In this document: piece by piece, positions 1-8,972 of the stretch
Layout: each line of letters begins with the position of its first letter
Numbering within the stretch: the first letter of the stretch is position 1
Source: Clostridiales bacterium
GTDB taxonomy: Bacteria > Bacillota > Clostridia > Christensenellales > Borkfalkiaceae
Assembly: GCA_015069425.1 (NCBI GenBank)
Contig: SVIP01000001.1
Span: 1 to 64,000, forward strand
DNA: 64,000 nt
Direction of reading: 5' to 3'
Notes under the pieces: generated by a model
What the model was told of the DNA's origin: nothing
The model's input: the letters and a program-made list of their open reading frames with translations, nothing else
The model's database searches: none
Made by a program: the position numbers and the translations under genes

Positions 1-3000
1 AAAAGTTTGCAGTTCGCAACGTTTACCGCAATAGCCTTAGGATATAACCACGATGTATAATCTTTATTTAAGGTACTCGATCCGCTTGAATTCTTAACAT
101 CAAGATTTGGCAATTCAGCCCAGAAAAGCTTTGCTTGATTTGTTCCCGCACCATTATGGAATGCAGCATCGTCAACAATAAAGCCAACGCCAGTAGTAAC
201 TGTTTTTAATGCTGTTGAAGTTACCTTTGTCTTAAAGGTTGTGCTATTATGAGTATATCCCGTAATACCAGGCATAACGAGTGTTTCAAGTGCTGTTAAT
301 CCACTTAACGCATCGGTATCAATTAAGATTACACTCTTTGGTAAAATCAAAGTTTCAAGAGTATTGTTTGCACCAAACGCATTTGGACCTACAGCAACAA
401 CGGGTAATGCACCAGCCTCGCCAACATATGTTGCAGGAACTGTTAAAGTTTTTTCATCTCCGATAAATGCACTCAAAATATACCCGTCATTTGTATCATT
501 TAATACATAGTGAGCACCATTCATATCGTATACGATCGGCAAGCCAGTTGTTAAATCATAATACCAACCGTTAACAACTTCCGTCTCTGAATAGTAATAA
601 ATATTACCACTCATTGACGTTTGACTTGAACTTATTGTGCTTTGCACACTACCATCGCCGTACACGTAAAGGTCTGTTAACCCTGCTGTTTCAAATGCAA
701 AGTTCCTTGAAATATTGCAACCTTCGCCAACAACTAACGTTTCTAATACGGTAGTCTTCATCGTTGACCCATCGTCATAATTGGTTATATCCTTTAAACC
801 AGGCATTACTAACGCTTTAAGATTTCTATAACCTATAAATGCGTGATATCCTACCTTTCCTACGCTTTCTGGTAATATTAAATTAACTAATGCAGTGTTT
901 TTAATGTCACTACCTGAAAGTCCTCTAACGGTTGATGATAACATAGGACCAACTTCGGTTACTGTTCCTTCACCATTTACGACGTCGTTGACTTTTTCTG
1001 GTACTTTGAACGTTTCTGTATTAACGACTAAACTCATTAATACATATTCACCATTACCTTTATACCCATAAACTTCGCCAGATAATAGTTTGCAGTTTAC
1101 TACGTCAACACAAATAGCTTTAGGATATCTGTAAGACGTATATGCAATACCCGTCCTATCGTCTAAATCGAAAGTAGGTAAGTCTGCCCAAAATAGTTTT
1201 GCTTTGTTTTCACCGTTTTTATTATGGAAAGCGGCACTATTAACTATAAATCCACCACCAGTTACGACCGTTTCTAACGCTGTTGACGTTACCGTAGTCT
1301 TAAATGTTGTACTATTAAGCGTTTCACCAGTAATTCCTGGCATAACAAGTGTTTCGAGTGCTGTTAAACCGCTCAAAGCATCTACACCAATATAAGTAAC
1401 GCTTTCTGGTAACTGTAAATATTTAACTGAGGTATAAGTGCCAAAAGCATTATCACCAACGGCTACAACCGGCAATTCTACACCACCAATTGAATACGAA
1501 TCAGGTATAATTACCTCTCCATCAATAACGTCCTTTTCTGCAAAATAGGTCAAAACATAACCATCGTTAGTCTCATTTATTTCATAAGTCGTTGCATCCT
1601 CCCACATAACAGGGATTCCATTTTCGTTATAATGCCAATATCCTACTTTTTCAGTAGCTGAATATAAGATAACCTTACCACCATAACGTTCATTCTTATA
1701 AACTTTGATTGCAGTATTGTTTGTTACGTCTACGTCTTTCACAGTTGTGCCGTAAATGTAAACTTCTGCAGTACGATATTGGTTATTTAGGTCCTCAGGA
1801 TCAGCACCAAAACCTAATACGCCAACATTAGAGTTGTTAAACGTTGCATTATCACCGTAACCAGACACAGCAAAGCCGTCACCTGCAACTATGTGTTTTA
1901 GAACGTCTGAATTAACGTCACTACCGAAGTTCTTAGATCCTTTTGCACCAGATGTACCTCCAGTAATACCCGTCATTATAAGTGTTTCAAGCTTTGTTAA
2001 GCCTGCTATCGCGTCTATACCTATCTTTTTAACACTTTCAGGGAATTTAAGATATTTAATTTCTTCAGTAGCACTGAAAGCCTTATCGGCAACAGCCATA
2101 ACGTCGTGTTCACCATTAGTGCCATCATTATACTTTTCAGGAATTATTACTCTTCCATCAGCAGGTATTTCAGAATTTGAAAAACTTGTCAAGACGTATC
2201 CGCCTAAGCTTTCGTCGTATGCGTAATAAGTTTTATCTTCCCATATGGTAGGTATTCCATCTTCGTTATAATCCCAGTATCCTGCTTTAGGAGTTTTAGA
2301 ATATAAGATAGCCTTACCACCATATTGCGTATTAGTATAAACTTTAAGTGCAGTATTGTTAGTTACGTCTATGTCTTTTACTGTTGTACCGTAAATATAC
2401 AAGTCTGCTGTACGATATTCATTCTCTACGTCCTCTGGGTTAGCACCTGTGCCAGGAGCTTGTAAGTTAGAGTTGTTAAATCTCGCATGTCCCGATACTG
2501 TACCACTAATACTAAAGCCAGCGCCTGCAACTATGTGTTTTAGAACGTCTGAATTAACGTCACTACTAAAATTCTTAGTTCCTTTTGTACCAAATGTACC
2601 TCCAGTAATCCCCGGCATAATAAGTGTTTCAAGTTTAGTTAAGCCCGCTATCGCATCTATACCTATCTTTTTAACACTTTCAGGGAATTTAAGGTATTTA
2701 ATTTCTTCAGTAGCACTGAAAGCCTTATCGGCAACAGCCACAACGTCGTGTTCGCCATTAGTGCCATTATATTTTTCAGGAATTATTACTCTTCCGTCTG
2801 CAGGTATATCAGCATTTGAAAAAGTATTCAATACGTAACCACCTAAGCTTTGGTCGTATACGTAATAAGTTTTATCCTCCCACATGGTAGGAATACCATC
2901 TTCATCAAAATACCAAGAATCTGCTTTGGGGGTTTCAGAATAGAAGAATGCTTTACCGCCGTAACGCTCGTTTTTATAAACTTTAATTACTGTATTATTA

Positions 3001-6000
3001 GTTACGTCTATATCTTTTGCCTTAGTACCAAAAATAAACACGTCTGCAGTACGATAATTATTTTCAACGTCTTCTGGTTTAATATCAGCACTAGGACTCT
3101 TTAAGTTAGAATTTAAGAATAATCCATCTGCTGAACTAAATCCAGATATACTGAAGTTGTCGCCTAAAACAATGTGTTTAAGCACGTCTGAATTGATATT
3201 ACTTAAATACGTCTTTGACTTCCAAGACGAGCCTTTTATACCAGGCATAACAATCGTTTCTAGCTTTGTTAATTGTGCCAATGCGTCTTTACCAATATAA
3301 ACAGTTTCTATTGGGAAACGTAAATAGGTTAATTTATCACTTGCGCTAAACGCTTTAGCTCCAACTGAAACGATTGGTAACTCGCCGTGTACTCCGTCAC
3401 TATAAGTAGTTATAGTGAGTTTAGTTTCATTTTTTAAGGTTGCACTAACTAATCTATATCCGCCTCTTAACGGGTCATAAGCATAACTGAAGTTTCCAGG
3501 ATTCCATGCACCGCATGAACAATTTCCATTAGAGAAATTATGTGAACCCTTTTCTTCTAAATAGAAGTTACCATTTGATTCATACCACCAATTTTCATGG
3601 TAGGTAGATGGCATTGTGTCTAGTTTCTTGTAATAAATTTTACCTGACAAGCGAGTATTTACTGCAAAGTTAATGTTAAGAGAGCCAATACCACTTTCGC
3701 TTGACAAGATTGGCAATCTGCTGTTATCAGTGCTTGTAAACGCCGCTTCAGTCATTTCCAAATCAGGATTTACTATTATGTTCTTTAGTGACGGGCAATC
3801 AGCAAAAGCACTAGAACCAATTGAAGATACACCAGGTAATCTAACAGTTACCAAGTTTGGCATAGCACTAAACGCATTTGCGTTAATTGTTGTTACAGAT
3901 TTAGTGAAATTAAGTTCAGTAATTTTTGTATTTCCTCTGAACGCACCACTTGCTATTTCTAGTACCAGTTTTTCACCGTTAACACCATCATCATAGGTAT
4001 CAAGTTCAAGTACATTACTATTGAAACGATCATAAACACCTAAAACACGGTATCCGTCTATACTTGGAGAATATGCGTATGATACACCCTCGTCGTCTTT
4101 TGCACCGCAATCACACCAACCGTCAACAAAGTTGTGTGGATTTTCAATTTTTTTAACGTTTCCGTCTGCATCAAAATCCCACCATGTGCCGTGTTTAGCA
4201 TAATCTGTACAACGACAGTATACGTTACCAGTAAACATGTTATTGTTATTTATTGAAATGTAAATTAAATTTTCACAAGGATCTTCGTCACTGTATAAAT
4301 ACACGTCAACTTGAGGTGAGTACGCAGGAAACTTGCTAGATTCAACGTGGAAAGTTTGCCAACTTATATTCGCTTCATTTGATACAACTATTGTTCTAAG
4401 TTTTGCGTTGTTTAAGAATTGGTTAATTGCACCTCCCATAGAAACAACGCCAGGCATAATTAACGTTTCAAGATTAGTACAATCACTAAATGCTGAATCA
4501 TATATAGTGGTGATTGTCTTGGGCAGAACTACAGTCTTTAATGATTTAACTAGTGCAAAGGCACCGACAGCTACTGTCTTAACTGGTAGTTCTCCGTGTA
4601 TACCATCGTTATAGATTTCTGGAATAACCATCTTTTCTCCAGTATAACCCACACGAACTCTCTTTAACGCGTATGCATTGTCGCTTTCAATGTATTGGAA
4701 TATCATATCTTTGTTGTAGATATATCCACATTCAACACAGACATTTTCTCTTATAATATGGTCTTTACTTCTTTCTACGTTTCCTTCTTCATCAAAACGC
4801 CAGAACTGTCCACATTTTGTTCCAGTCTCATCGTAATAATAAACGTTACCGGTAAACATATAGTTACCACCGTCTTTTGTTGTAGCGTCCACCTGTGTTA
4901 TAATACCGAAAGGATAACCACCACCTGATAATTGAGAATAAGAATCACCTATTACGTATACGTCCAAAATCGGCACGTATTCGTTTGGAGACCACTTATG
5001 GATAAAGAAGTTTCTAGATTGGTTATGGAAACCGTCTGCAACGATAATAGTTCTTAAATTATAGCAGTCCATCCAAATATCATAACCGTCGGGCTTGCCA
5101 GTGTAAGAAATGCCCGGCATTGCAAGATATTCTAAAGATGACATACGGCTAAAACATTCTTTTTGTAATAAAGTAATACTTTCAGGAAGCACCACCTTCT
5201 TTATCATAGTATTAAGACCTAATGCTTTTGATGCAACGAAGGTTACAGGTTTTAATCCGTGAATACCATCATCATACTCAGAAAGAACATAAAGTTCGTC
5301 TGAACTATAGTTTGCTTGTACACCAGCAAGACCGTATGCACCTTTTTCTTCATCGTAAATGTACATTACGTTTTCGCTTTGAACTTTCTTACAATCCTTA
5401 CATCTTCCGTCTTCAAAATCGTGTGCGTCTAAGTATTCTTCTACTGTATATTCTCTATCACAATTTTTACAATCGTATTTTATTGTTCCAGAAATAGTAC
5501 ATGAATAAGCAGTTTCTCCTATCGACGTTTCAGTAAAATCATGCTTTACTTTTATAACGTTAATATTACTGTTAATATAGTTGAAATTTTCATTTGCTTT
5601 AGCTCTTACCGCAACAGTTATAATTTCACCAACGAGTAATTTATCTGATAAATCCTTAATATTGTAAGAAGTATCAGTAGTCTCTACCCATTCGTTATCG
5701 TTGACTAAAACATCATAAACGTCTGCACCAACAATTGCTTTCCATGTTATAGTGTTACAACCTTCAACTTTTAAGTCAGGCGCTTTAAGTACGCTTGCAC
5801 CCTCGTTTACAACTTTAACGTTGCAAACTGCTGTAATGTCACCATATGAAGCAGTAATCGTTAAACGGCCAACAATACTCGGTTTAAGAGTAATATTATT
5901 GCCATTTATTTCATAATCACAAGTCGGTGCAACAGTCCAATTGACTACAGCATCACTTACCACTCCTTTTTCATAAATGGTGGCAGTAATTGTTTTACTG

Positions 6001-6383
6001 GTGTTTACAACCATGTTAGAATCTTCGATATTCAAATCAATTTTCTTTACGTTCTCATGAACAGTAACGCGCAAAACGTCTTCGTAATCGCCAGATTTAA
6101 TAGTGACAAACGTCACTCCTTTTGCAACAGCTTCAACTAAACCGTTATTATCAACAGTAGCTATATCCGAACGCATTGAACTGTATTCATACTGTAATTC
6201 TTCATCTGAAATAGTTTCTATATTTCTAGATTCACCAACATACAATTCATATTGATATTCTTTTAATGTGAAATATCCACCATCTGCGTCGTCATCCCCT
6301 TTAGAACAAGAATTACTACAAGCCGCAGCAAGTGAAAACATTATGCACATTAAGGCTAATAAAATTATTCTAATTTTTTTCAT
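1..6383 (-). CDS. BspA-like leucine-rich-repeat surface lipoprotein (partial, C-terminus beyond left edge)
   Basis: An open frame of about 2,127 codons runs from an ATG at 6383, preceded by an AGAGG SD, to the window edge without a stop. Residues 1-22 form a lipoprotein signal peptide ending in AAAC. Two Ig-like (BIG_2 type) domains follow at about 36-190 and a fibronectin-III-like stretch at about 195-275. The rest is roughly nine LRR_5 clusters with the recurring pattern KxLxLPExVxxIxxxAFxxxxxLExLxMPGI, spaced about 180-220 residues apart. Between clusters lie short Cys pairs such as DGRCKDCKK, ENVCVECGY, GWCDCGA and GNCSCGA, a pattern common in BspA-type proteins. It is the last visible gene of the GH28/transporter series, so glycan or host-surface binding is likely, but no ligand can be named. 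Any cell-wall anchor is outside the window. Confidence 0.88.
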   Translation of the reverse strand, partial: MKKIRIILLALMCIMFSLAAACSNSCSKGDDDADGGYFTLKEYQYELYVGESRNIETISDEELQYEYSSMRSDIATVDNNGLVEAVAKGVTFVTIKSGDYEDVLRVTVHENVKKIDLNIEDSNMVVNTSKTITATIYEKGVVSDAVVNWTVAPTCDYEINGNNITLKPSIVGRLTITASYGDITAVCNVKVVNEGASVLKAPDLKVEGCNTITWKAIVGADVYDVLVNDNEWVETTDTSYNIKDLSDKLLVGEIITVAVRAKANENFNYINSNINVIKVKHDFTETSIGETAYSCTISGTIKYDCKNCDREYTVEEYLDAHDFEDGRCKDCKKVQSENVMYIYDEEKGAYGLAGVQANYSSDELYVLSEYDDGIHGLKPVTFVASKALGLNTMIKKVVLPESITLLQKECFSRMSSLEYLAMPGISYTGKPDGYDIWMDCYNLRTIIVADGFHNQSRNFFIHKWSPNEYVPILDVYVIGDSYSQLSGGGYPFGIITQVDATTKDGGNYMFTGNVYYYDETGTKCGQFWRFDEEGNVERSKDHIIRENVCVECGYIYNKDMIFQYIESDNAYALKRVRVGYTGEKMVIPEIYNDGIHGELPVKTVAVGAFALVKSLKTVVLPKTITTIYDSAFSDCTNLETLIMPGVVSMGGAINQFLNNAKLRTIVVSNEANISWQTFHVESSKFPAYSPQVDVYLYSDEDPCENLIYISINNNNMFTGNVYCRCTDYAKHGTWWDFDADGNVKKIENPHNFVDGWCDCGAKDDEGVSYAYSPSIDGYRVLGVYDRFNSNVLELDTYDDGVNGEKLVLEIASGAFRGNTKITELNFTKSVTTINANAFSAMPNLVTVRLPGVSSIGSSAFADCPSLKNIIVNPDLEMTEAAFTSTDNSRLPILSSESGIGSLNINFAVNTRLSGKIYYKKLDTMPSTYHENWWYESNGNFYLEEKGSHNFSNGNCSCGAWNPGNFSYAYDPLRGGYRLVSATLKNETKLTITTYSDGVHGELPIVSVGAKAFSASDKLTYLRFPIETVYIGKDALAQLTKLETIVMPGIKGSSWKSKTYLSNINSDVLKHIVLGDNFSISGFSSADGLFLNSNLKSPSADIKPEDVENNYRTADVFIFGTKAKDIDVTNNTVIKVYKNERYGGKAFFYSETPKADSWYFDEDGIPTMWEDKTYYVYDQSLGGYVLNTFSNADIPADGRVIIPEKYNGTNGEHDVVAVADKAFSATEEIKYLKFPESVKKIGIDAIAGLTKLETLIMPGITGGTFGTKGTKNFSSDVNSDVLKHIVAGAGFSISGTVSGHARFNNSNLQAPGTGANPEDVENEYRTADLYIYGTTVKDIDVTNNTALKVYTNTQYGGKAILYSKTPKAGYWDYNEDGIPTIWEDKTYYAYDESLGGYVLTSFSNSEIPADGRVIIPEKYNDGTNGEHDVMAVADKAFSATEEIKYLKFPESVKKIGIDAIAGLTKLETLIMTGITGGTSGAKGSKNFGSDVNSDVLKHIVAGDGFAVSGYGDNATFNNSNVGVLGFGADPEDLNNQYRTAEVYIYGTTVKDVDVTNNTAIKVYKNERYGGKVILYSATEKVGYWHYNENGIPVMWEDATTYEINETNDGYVLTYFAEKDVIDGEVIIPDSYSIGGVELPVVAVGDNAFGTYTSVKYLQLPESVTYIGVDALSGLTALETLVMPGITGETLNSTTFKTTVTSTALETVVTGGGFIVNSAAFHNKNGENKAKLFWADLPTFDLDDRTGIAYTSYRYPKAICVDVVNCKLLSGEVYGYKGNGEYVLMSLVVNTETFKVPEKVNDVVNGEGTVTEVGPMLSSTVRGLSGSDIKNTALVNLILPESVGKVGYHAFIGYRNLKALVMPGLKDITNYDDGSTMKTTVLETLVVGEGCNISRNFAFETAGLTDLYVYGDGSVQSTISSSQTSMSGNIYYYSETEVVNGWYYDLTTGLPIVYDMNGAHYVLNDTNDGYILSAFIGDEKTLTVPATYVGEAGALPVVAVGPNAFGANNTLETLILPKSVILIDTDALSGLTALETLVMPGITGYTHNSTTFKTKVTSTALKTVTTGVGFIVDDAAFHNGAGTNQAKLFWAELPNLDVKNSSGSSTLNKDYTSWLYPKAIAVNVANCKL
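1600..3520. repeat. Tandem ~640-bp coding repeats inside the BspA-like gene
   Basis: Three consecutive units of about 640 bp encode the same LRR-plus-linker module. The stretches at 1882-2190 and 2524-2830 are near-identical at the DNA level; their offset changes from 642 to 639 because one copy lacks a single codon (NGTNG instead of NDGTNG). A further looser pair is offset by about 1,067 bp (120-430 versus 1190-1500). This indicates recent internal duplication. Confidence 0.8.
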
Positions 6384-6406
6384 AATTTTCCTCTCAACAA
6401 GTTTTA

Positions 6407-7015
6407 CTAATTACCATTAATTGCATTAAAGGTATATTCAACTACAGCCTTATTTGAATATTTTGCAGTAACTTTATATAAACCTTCTGCTTTAACTGTT
6501 ACGATAATTATATTTCCATCAACGGTTTTAGCAAAATCAGGTCCACTAACTTCCCATGAAACTTCATCCTCAACTTCTACTCCGTCTTTGTAAATTAGCG
6601 CCCTAACTTCGTGCATTGCACCGACTAAAACTTCACCGCCAAATGATTCACGATTTAGTTTTATCGTATAATCAGATTCGATTACTTCAACAAAGCAAGT
6701 TTTATTATGTCCGTCAACCGAAACGTCAATCCATGCCTTTCCTGATTTAAGTGCTGAAATCTTTGCGCTATTATCTTTTACGACAATTTCAATTACGCCC
6801 GCGTCACTGTCTTCACCCACTTTAAAAGATATGGTTTCTTTACCGTTGTATCCAGCAAAAAGATTTGCTGTATCGCCTTTTTCAATCTCTAAGCTATATG
6901 CACTTAGTGACAAGGTAGATGAAACAGTTGGAGTGTTATCTCCAGCTTTATCGTTACATCCAACAAAACACAACGCTACGATTATCATCATTAATGCTAA
7001 TATTTTTCTTTTCAT
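6407..7015 (-). CDS. Small Ig-like (BIG_2-type) lipoprotein
   Basis: This 202-residue protein has a signal peptide ending in the lipobox FVGC (Cys20), so it should be lipid-anchored on the outer face of the membrane. The mature part resembles two bacterial Ig-like domains (about 35-110 and 112-200); the first carries the GKAWIDVSVDGHNKTCFVEV pattern of a BIG_2 end strand. An AAAGGAGA SD sits upstream of the ATG. It lies between the DUF4838 lipoprotein (26 bp upstream) and the LRR protein (23 bp downstream), so co-transcription is likely. No catalytic motif is visible. It may be an accessory carbohydrate-binding or spacer protein, but this is not shown by the sequence. Confidence 0.7.
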   Translation of the reverse strand: MKRKILALMMIIVALCFVGCNDKAGDNTPTVSSTLSLSAYSLEIEKGDTANLFAGYNGKETISFKVGEDSDAGVIEIVVKDNSAKISALKSGKAWIDVSVDGHNKTCFVEVIESDYTIKLNRESFGGEVLVGAMHEVRALIYKDGVEVEDEVSWEVSGPDFAKTVDGNIIIVTVKAEGLYKVTAKYSNKAVVEYTFNAINGN

Positions 7016-7041
7016 ATTATTTTCTCCTTTAACATTTATAA

Positions 7042-8961
7042 TTATTGATATACGTCGTATTTTGCTCTTCCGATTGCTATTTCTTTCTCTACGGCTGCTT
7101 TTTCTTCAGTCGTATAATATGAAGAGAAAGCTTCGTTTTCATTTACTAATACAAGGAAATATTCTTGATATACTCTTTCTTTGTAAATTTCCGCATCATC
7201 TAAACCACTTCTATCACAATCATACATAGCTTTTTGTAACAATTGTTTATAGTGAATCAAGTTATCTCTTGTCCAGTATCCTGAAGTTTTTAATGCGGTA
7301 AATATACCGAAATCCTCATCGCCTTGTAAAACGTAAATTTTTTCATAGTTTTCCATTAAGCAGTAGAAATATTCTTTGAATGTTTCTGCTGCGGGGCCAT
7401 AGAAAGCAGTAATAAATTGATCTAACAATTTTTCCGTGCTCAAATAGGGATTTCTTGCTTGTTGCGCTCTTAAGAATACTCTAAAATAGTGCATAGATGA
7501 AATACCGTTTTCATGGCAAGATTCCTCACCGTAATAGTTTCCGATATAGTTATCAAAAAATTCAAAAGTTCCTGATGAGTGCGACCATGTATTAAAGTGA
7601 TAGGTGAATGCAGACAAGTTTACACCGTAATCATAAACGCTCAAGCTGTCAGTAATTTCACCCCATGCTTTAATTTTGCCAGACTCGTAAACGTTTGTAT
7701 CACAGAGAGGGTCGTTAAGAGGGTGAGAGAAACAAGAGTCAATCGTAACATATTCCGCACCGACTGTAACTTGCCCTTCATTGTCAAGCATATTGGTATG
7801 GTATAAAACCTTTGGATCATTTGCGTCAACAGGTACAACGCTAAACGTTCCATCATCATTTTTAGTAACAGGTGCATTCGAATAAGCATAATACATAAGA
7901 CCAACTATACACAAATCGAGTTTCATATTATTTTCTTTATAATATTCTTCAACTTTTTGTGCCACAGCATTCAAGAATCTAACGTAAAGTCCACCTTGCC
8001 CACCGTATAATTTGGATTGTCTTTCACATTCAGCACAACTACAATAACCACCGTGGTCCTTACCACCGATCATGATGTATGGACCAGACGGAGATTTTAC
8101 GTATTTATCAATTGCGCTTTGAACACAAATTTCTAATGATTTGGGATTGCTATAACAAAGTTGATCACCGTTTTCGTAAAGTTCAGGATATGTTTCATCT
8201 GATACCCAATAAGTAATCGTATGACAATACTGACCACTCCAAATTTCACCAGTTAAAGTTTCCGCACTAGAAGTACCGCCCAAAGCATGATACATACGAT
8301 AGGTTTGCTCTGCCTTTACATCCCATAAAATATCAATATTGTCTTCTGAACCGGAAACGAATGCAAATGCAGGTTTCCATTTATAATTGAAATCTAGAAC
8401 TTTAAGCTCTGTGCGATAGTCGTATAACACACATTCTGCTGTATATGCAACAAAATCAATGGTATAGAACAAGAATCTATAAACTGAATACAGCGTACCA
8501 TAATCAGTAGGACCTGCTATATAAACAGTGTTATCTTTTCTATAAATAGTAGTACCACCGTCGCCGATTTCCTTTCTGTCCAAAATAATATCTGTTTGTC
8601 CTGCAAGTAGAACTGTATTACCAACTGATAAATACTTTTGTGAATTATCATGAGTTAATCCTTCATCTGTAATGATAGGGATTTCACAGCCTGTTGATTC
8701 TTTTAAGAATAATTGTAATTCTTGACCTGCATGTGAAATAACCCTGTTGGCGCCATCAGGAATAACAATTTTATAGTCTGTCTTTCCATTAGATATTAAA
8801 ATTTTATCAGTTTCCTTAAAACTTTGTGGTTCTCCACCAGGTGCATAAACATCTGTAGAGTTACCAACATTCTCAGTTTCGTCTTTGCAAGAAACAAGCG
8901 TTGAGAATGCAAGTACCACACAAAGCAATAAAGTGATAAGTGTCATTAATCTCTTCTTCAT
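7042..8961 (-). CDS. DUF4838 lipoprotein, alpha-glucuronidase-like architecture
   Basis: This 639-residue protein has a lipoprotein signal ending TLVSC (Cys25). Residues about 55-175 resemble the N-terminal alpha/beta domain found before GH67 and GH20 catalytic domains (ISHAGQELQLFLKESTGCEIP). The central part matches DUF4838, with the signature GGYCSCAECERQSKLYGGQ followed by a conserved FLNAVAQKVEEYY helix. DUF4838 proteins are widespread in gut glycan-use loci and are thought to be glycoside hydrolases, but their substrates are largely unknown. A GGAGGGATAAA SD precedes the ATG. Its place in the transporter/GH28 series suggests it acts on the imported glycan at the cell surface. Confidence 0.8.
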   Translation of the reverse strand: MKKRLMTLITLLLCVVLAFSTLVSCKDETENVGNSTDVYAPGGEPQSFKETDKILISNGKTDYKIVIPDGANRVISHAGQELQLFLKESTGCEIPIITDEGLTHDNSQKYLSVGNTVLLAGQTDIILDRKEIGDGGTTIYRKDNTVYIAGPTDYGTLYSVYRFLFYTIDFVAYTAECVLYDYRTELKVLDFNYKWKPAFAFVSGSEDNIDILWDVKAEQTYRMYHALGGTSSAETLTGEIWSGQYCHTITYWVSDETYPELYENGDQLCYSNPKSLEICVQSAIDKYVKSPSGPYIMIGGKDHGGYCSCAECERQSKLYGGQGGLYVRFLNAVAQKVEEYYKENNMKLDLCIVGLMYYAYSNAPVTKNDDGTFSVVPVDANDPKVLYHTNMLDNEGQVTVGAEYVTIDSCFSHPLNDPLCDTNVYESGKIKAWGEITDSLSVYDYGVNLSAFTYHFNTWSHSSGTFEFFDNYIGNYYGEESCHENGISSMHYFRVFLRAQQARNPYLSTEKLLDQFITAFYGPAAETFKEYFYCLMENYEKIYVLQGDEDFGIFTALKTSGYWTRDNLIHYKQLLQKAMYDCDRSGLDDAEIYKERVYQEYFLVLVNENEAFSSYYTTEEKAAVEKEIAIGRAKYDVYQ

Positions 8962-8972
8962 TTTATCCCTCC

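Noticed and set aside
1600-3520. Regular repeats resembling an array such as CRISPR
   Set aside because: Units are about 640 bp, in frame and coding; there are no short palindromic repeats with unique spacers.
1204-5497. Long plus-strand open frames opposite the BspA-like gene
   Set aside because: They are antisense shadows: composition follows the repeats of the minus-strand gene, they have no SD, and their similarity to one another mirrors the LRR modules.
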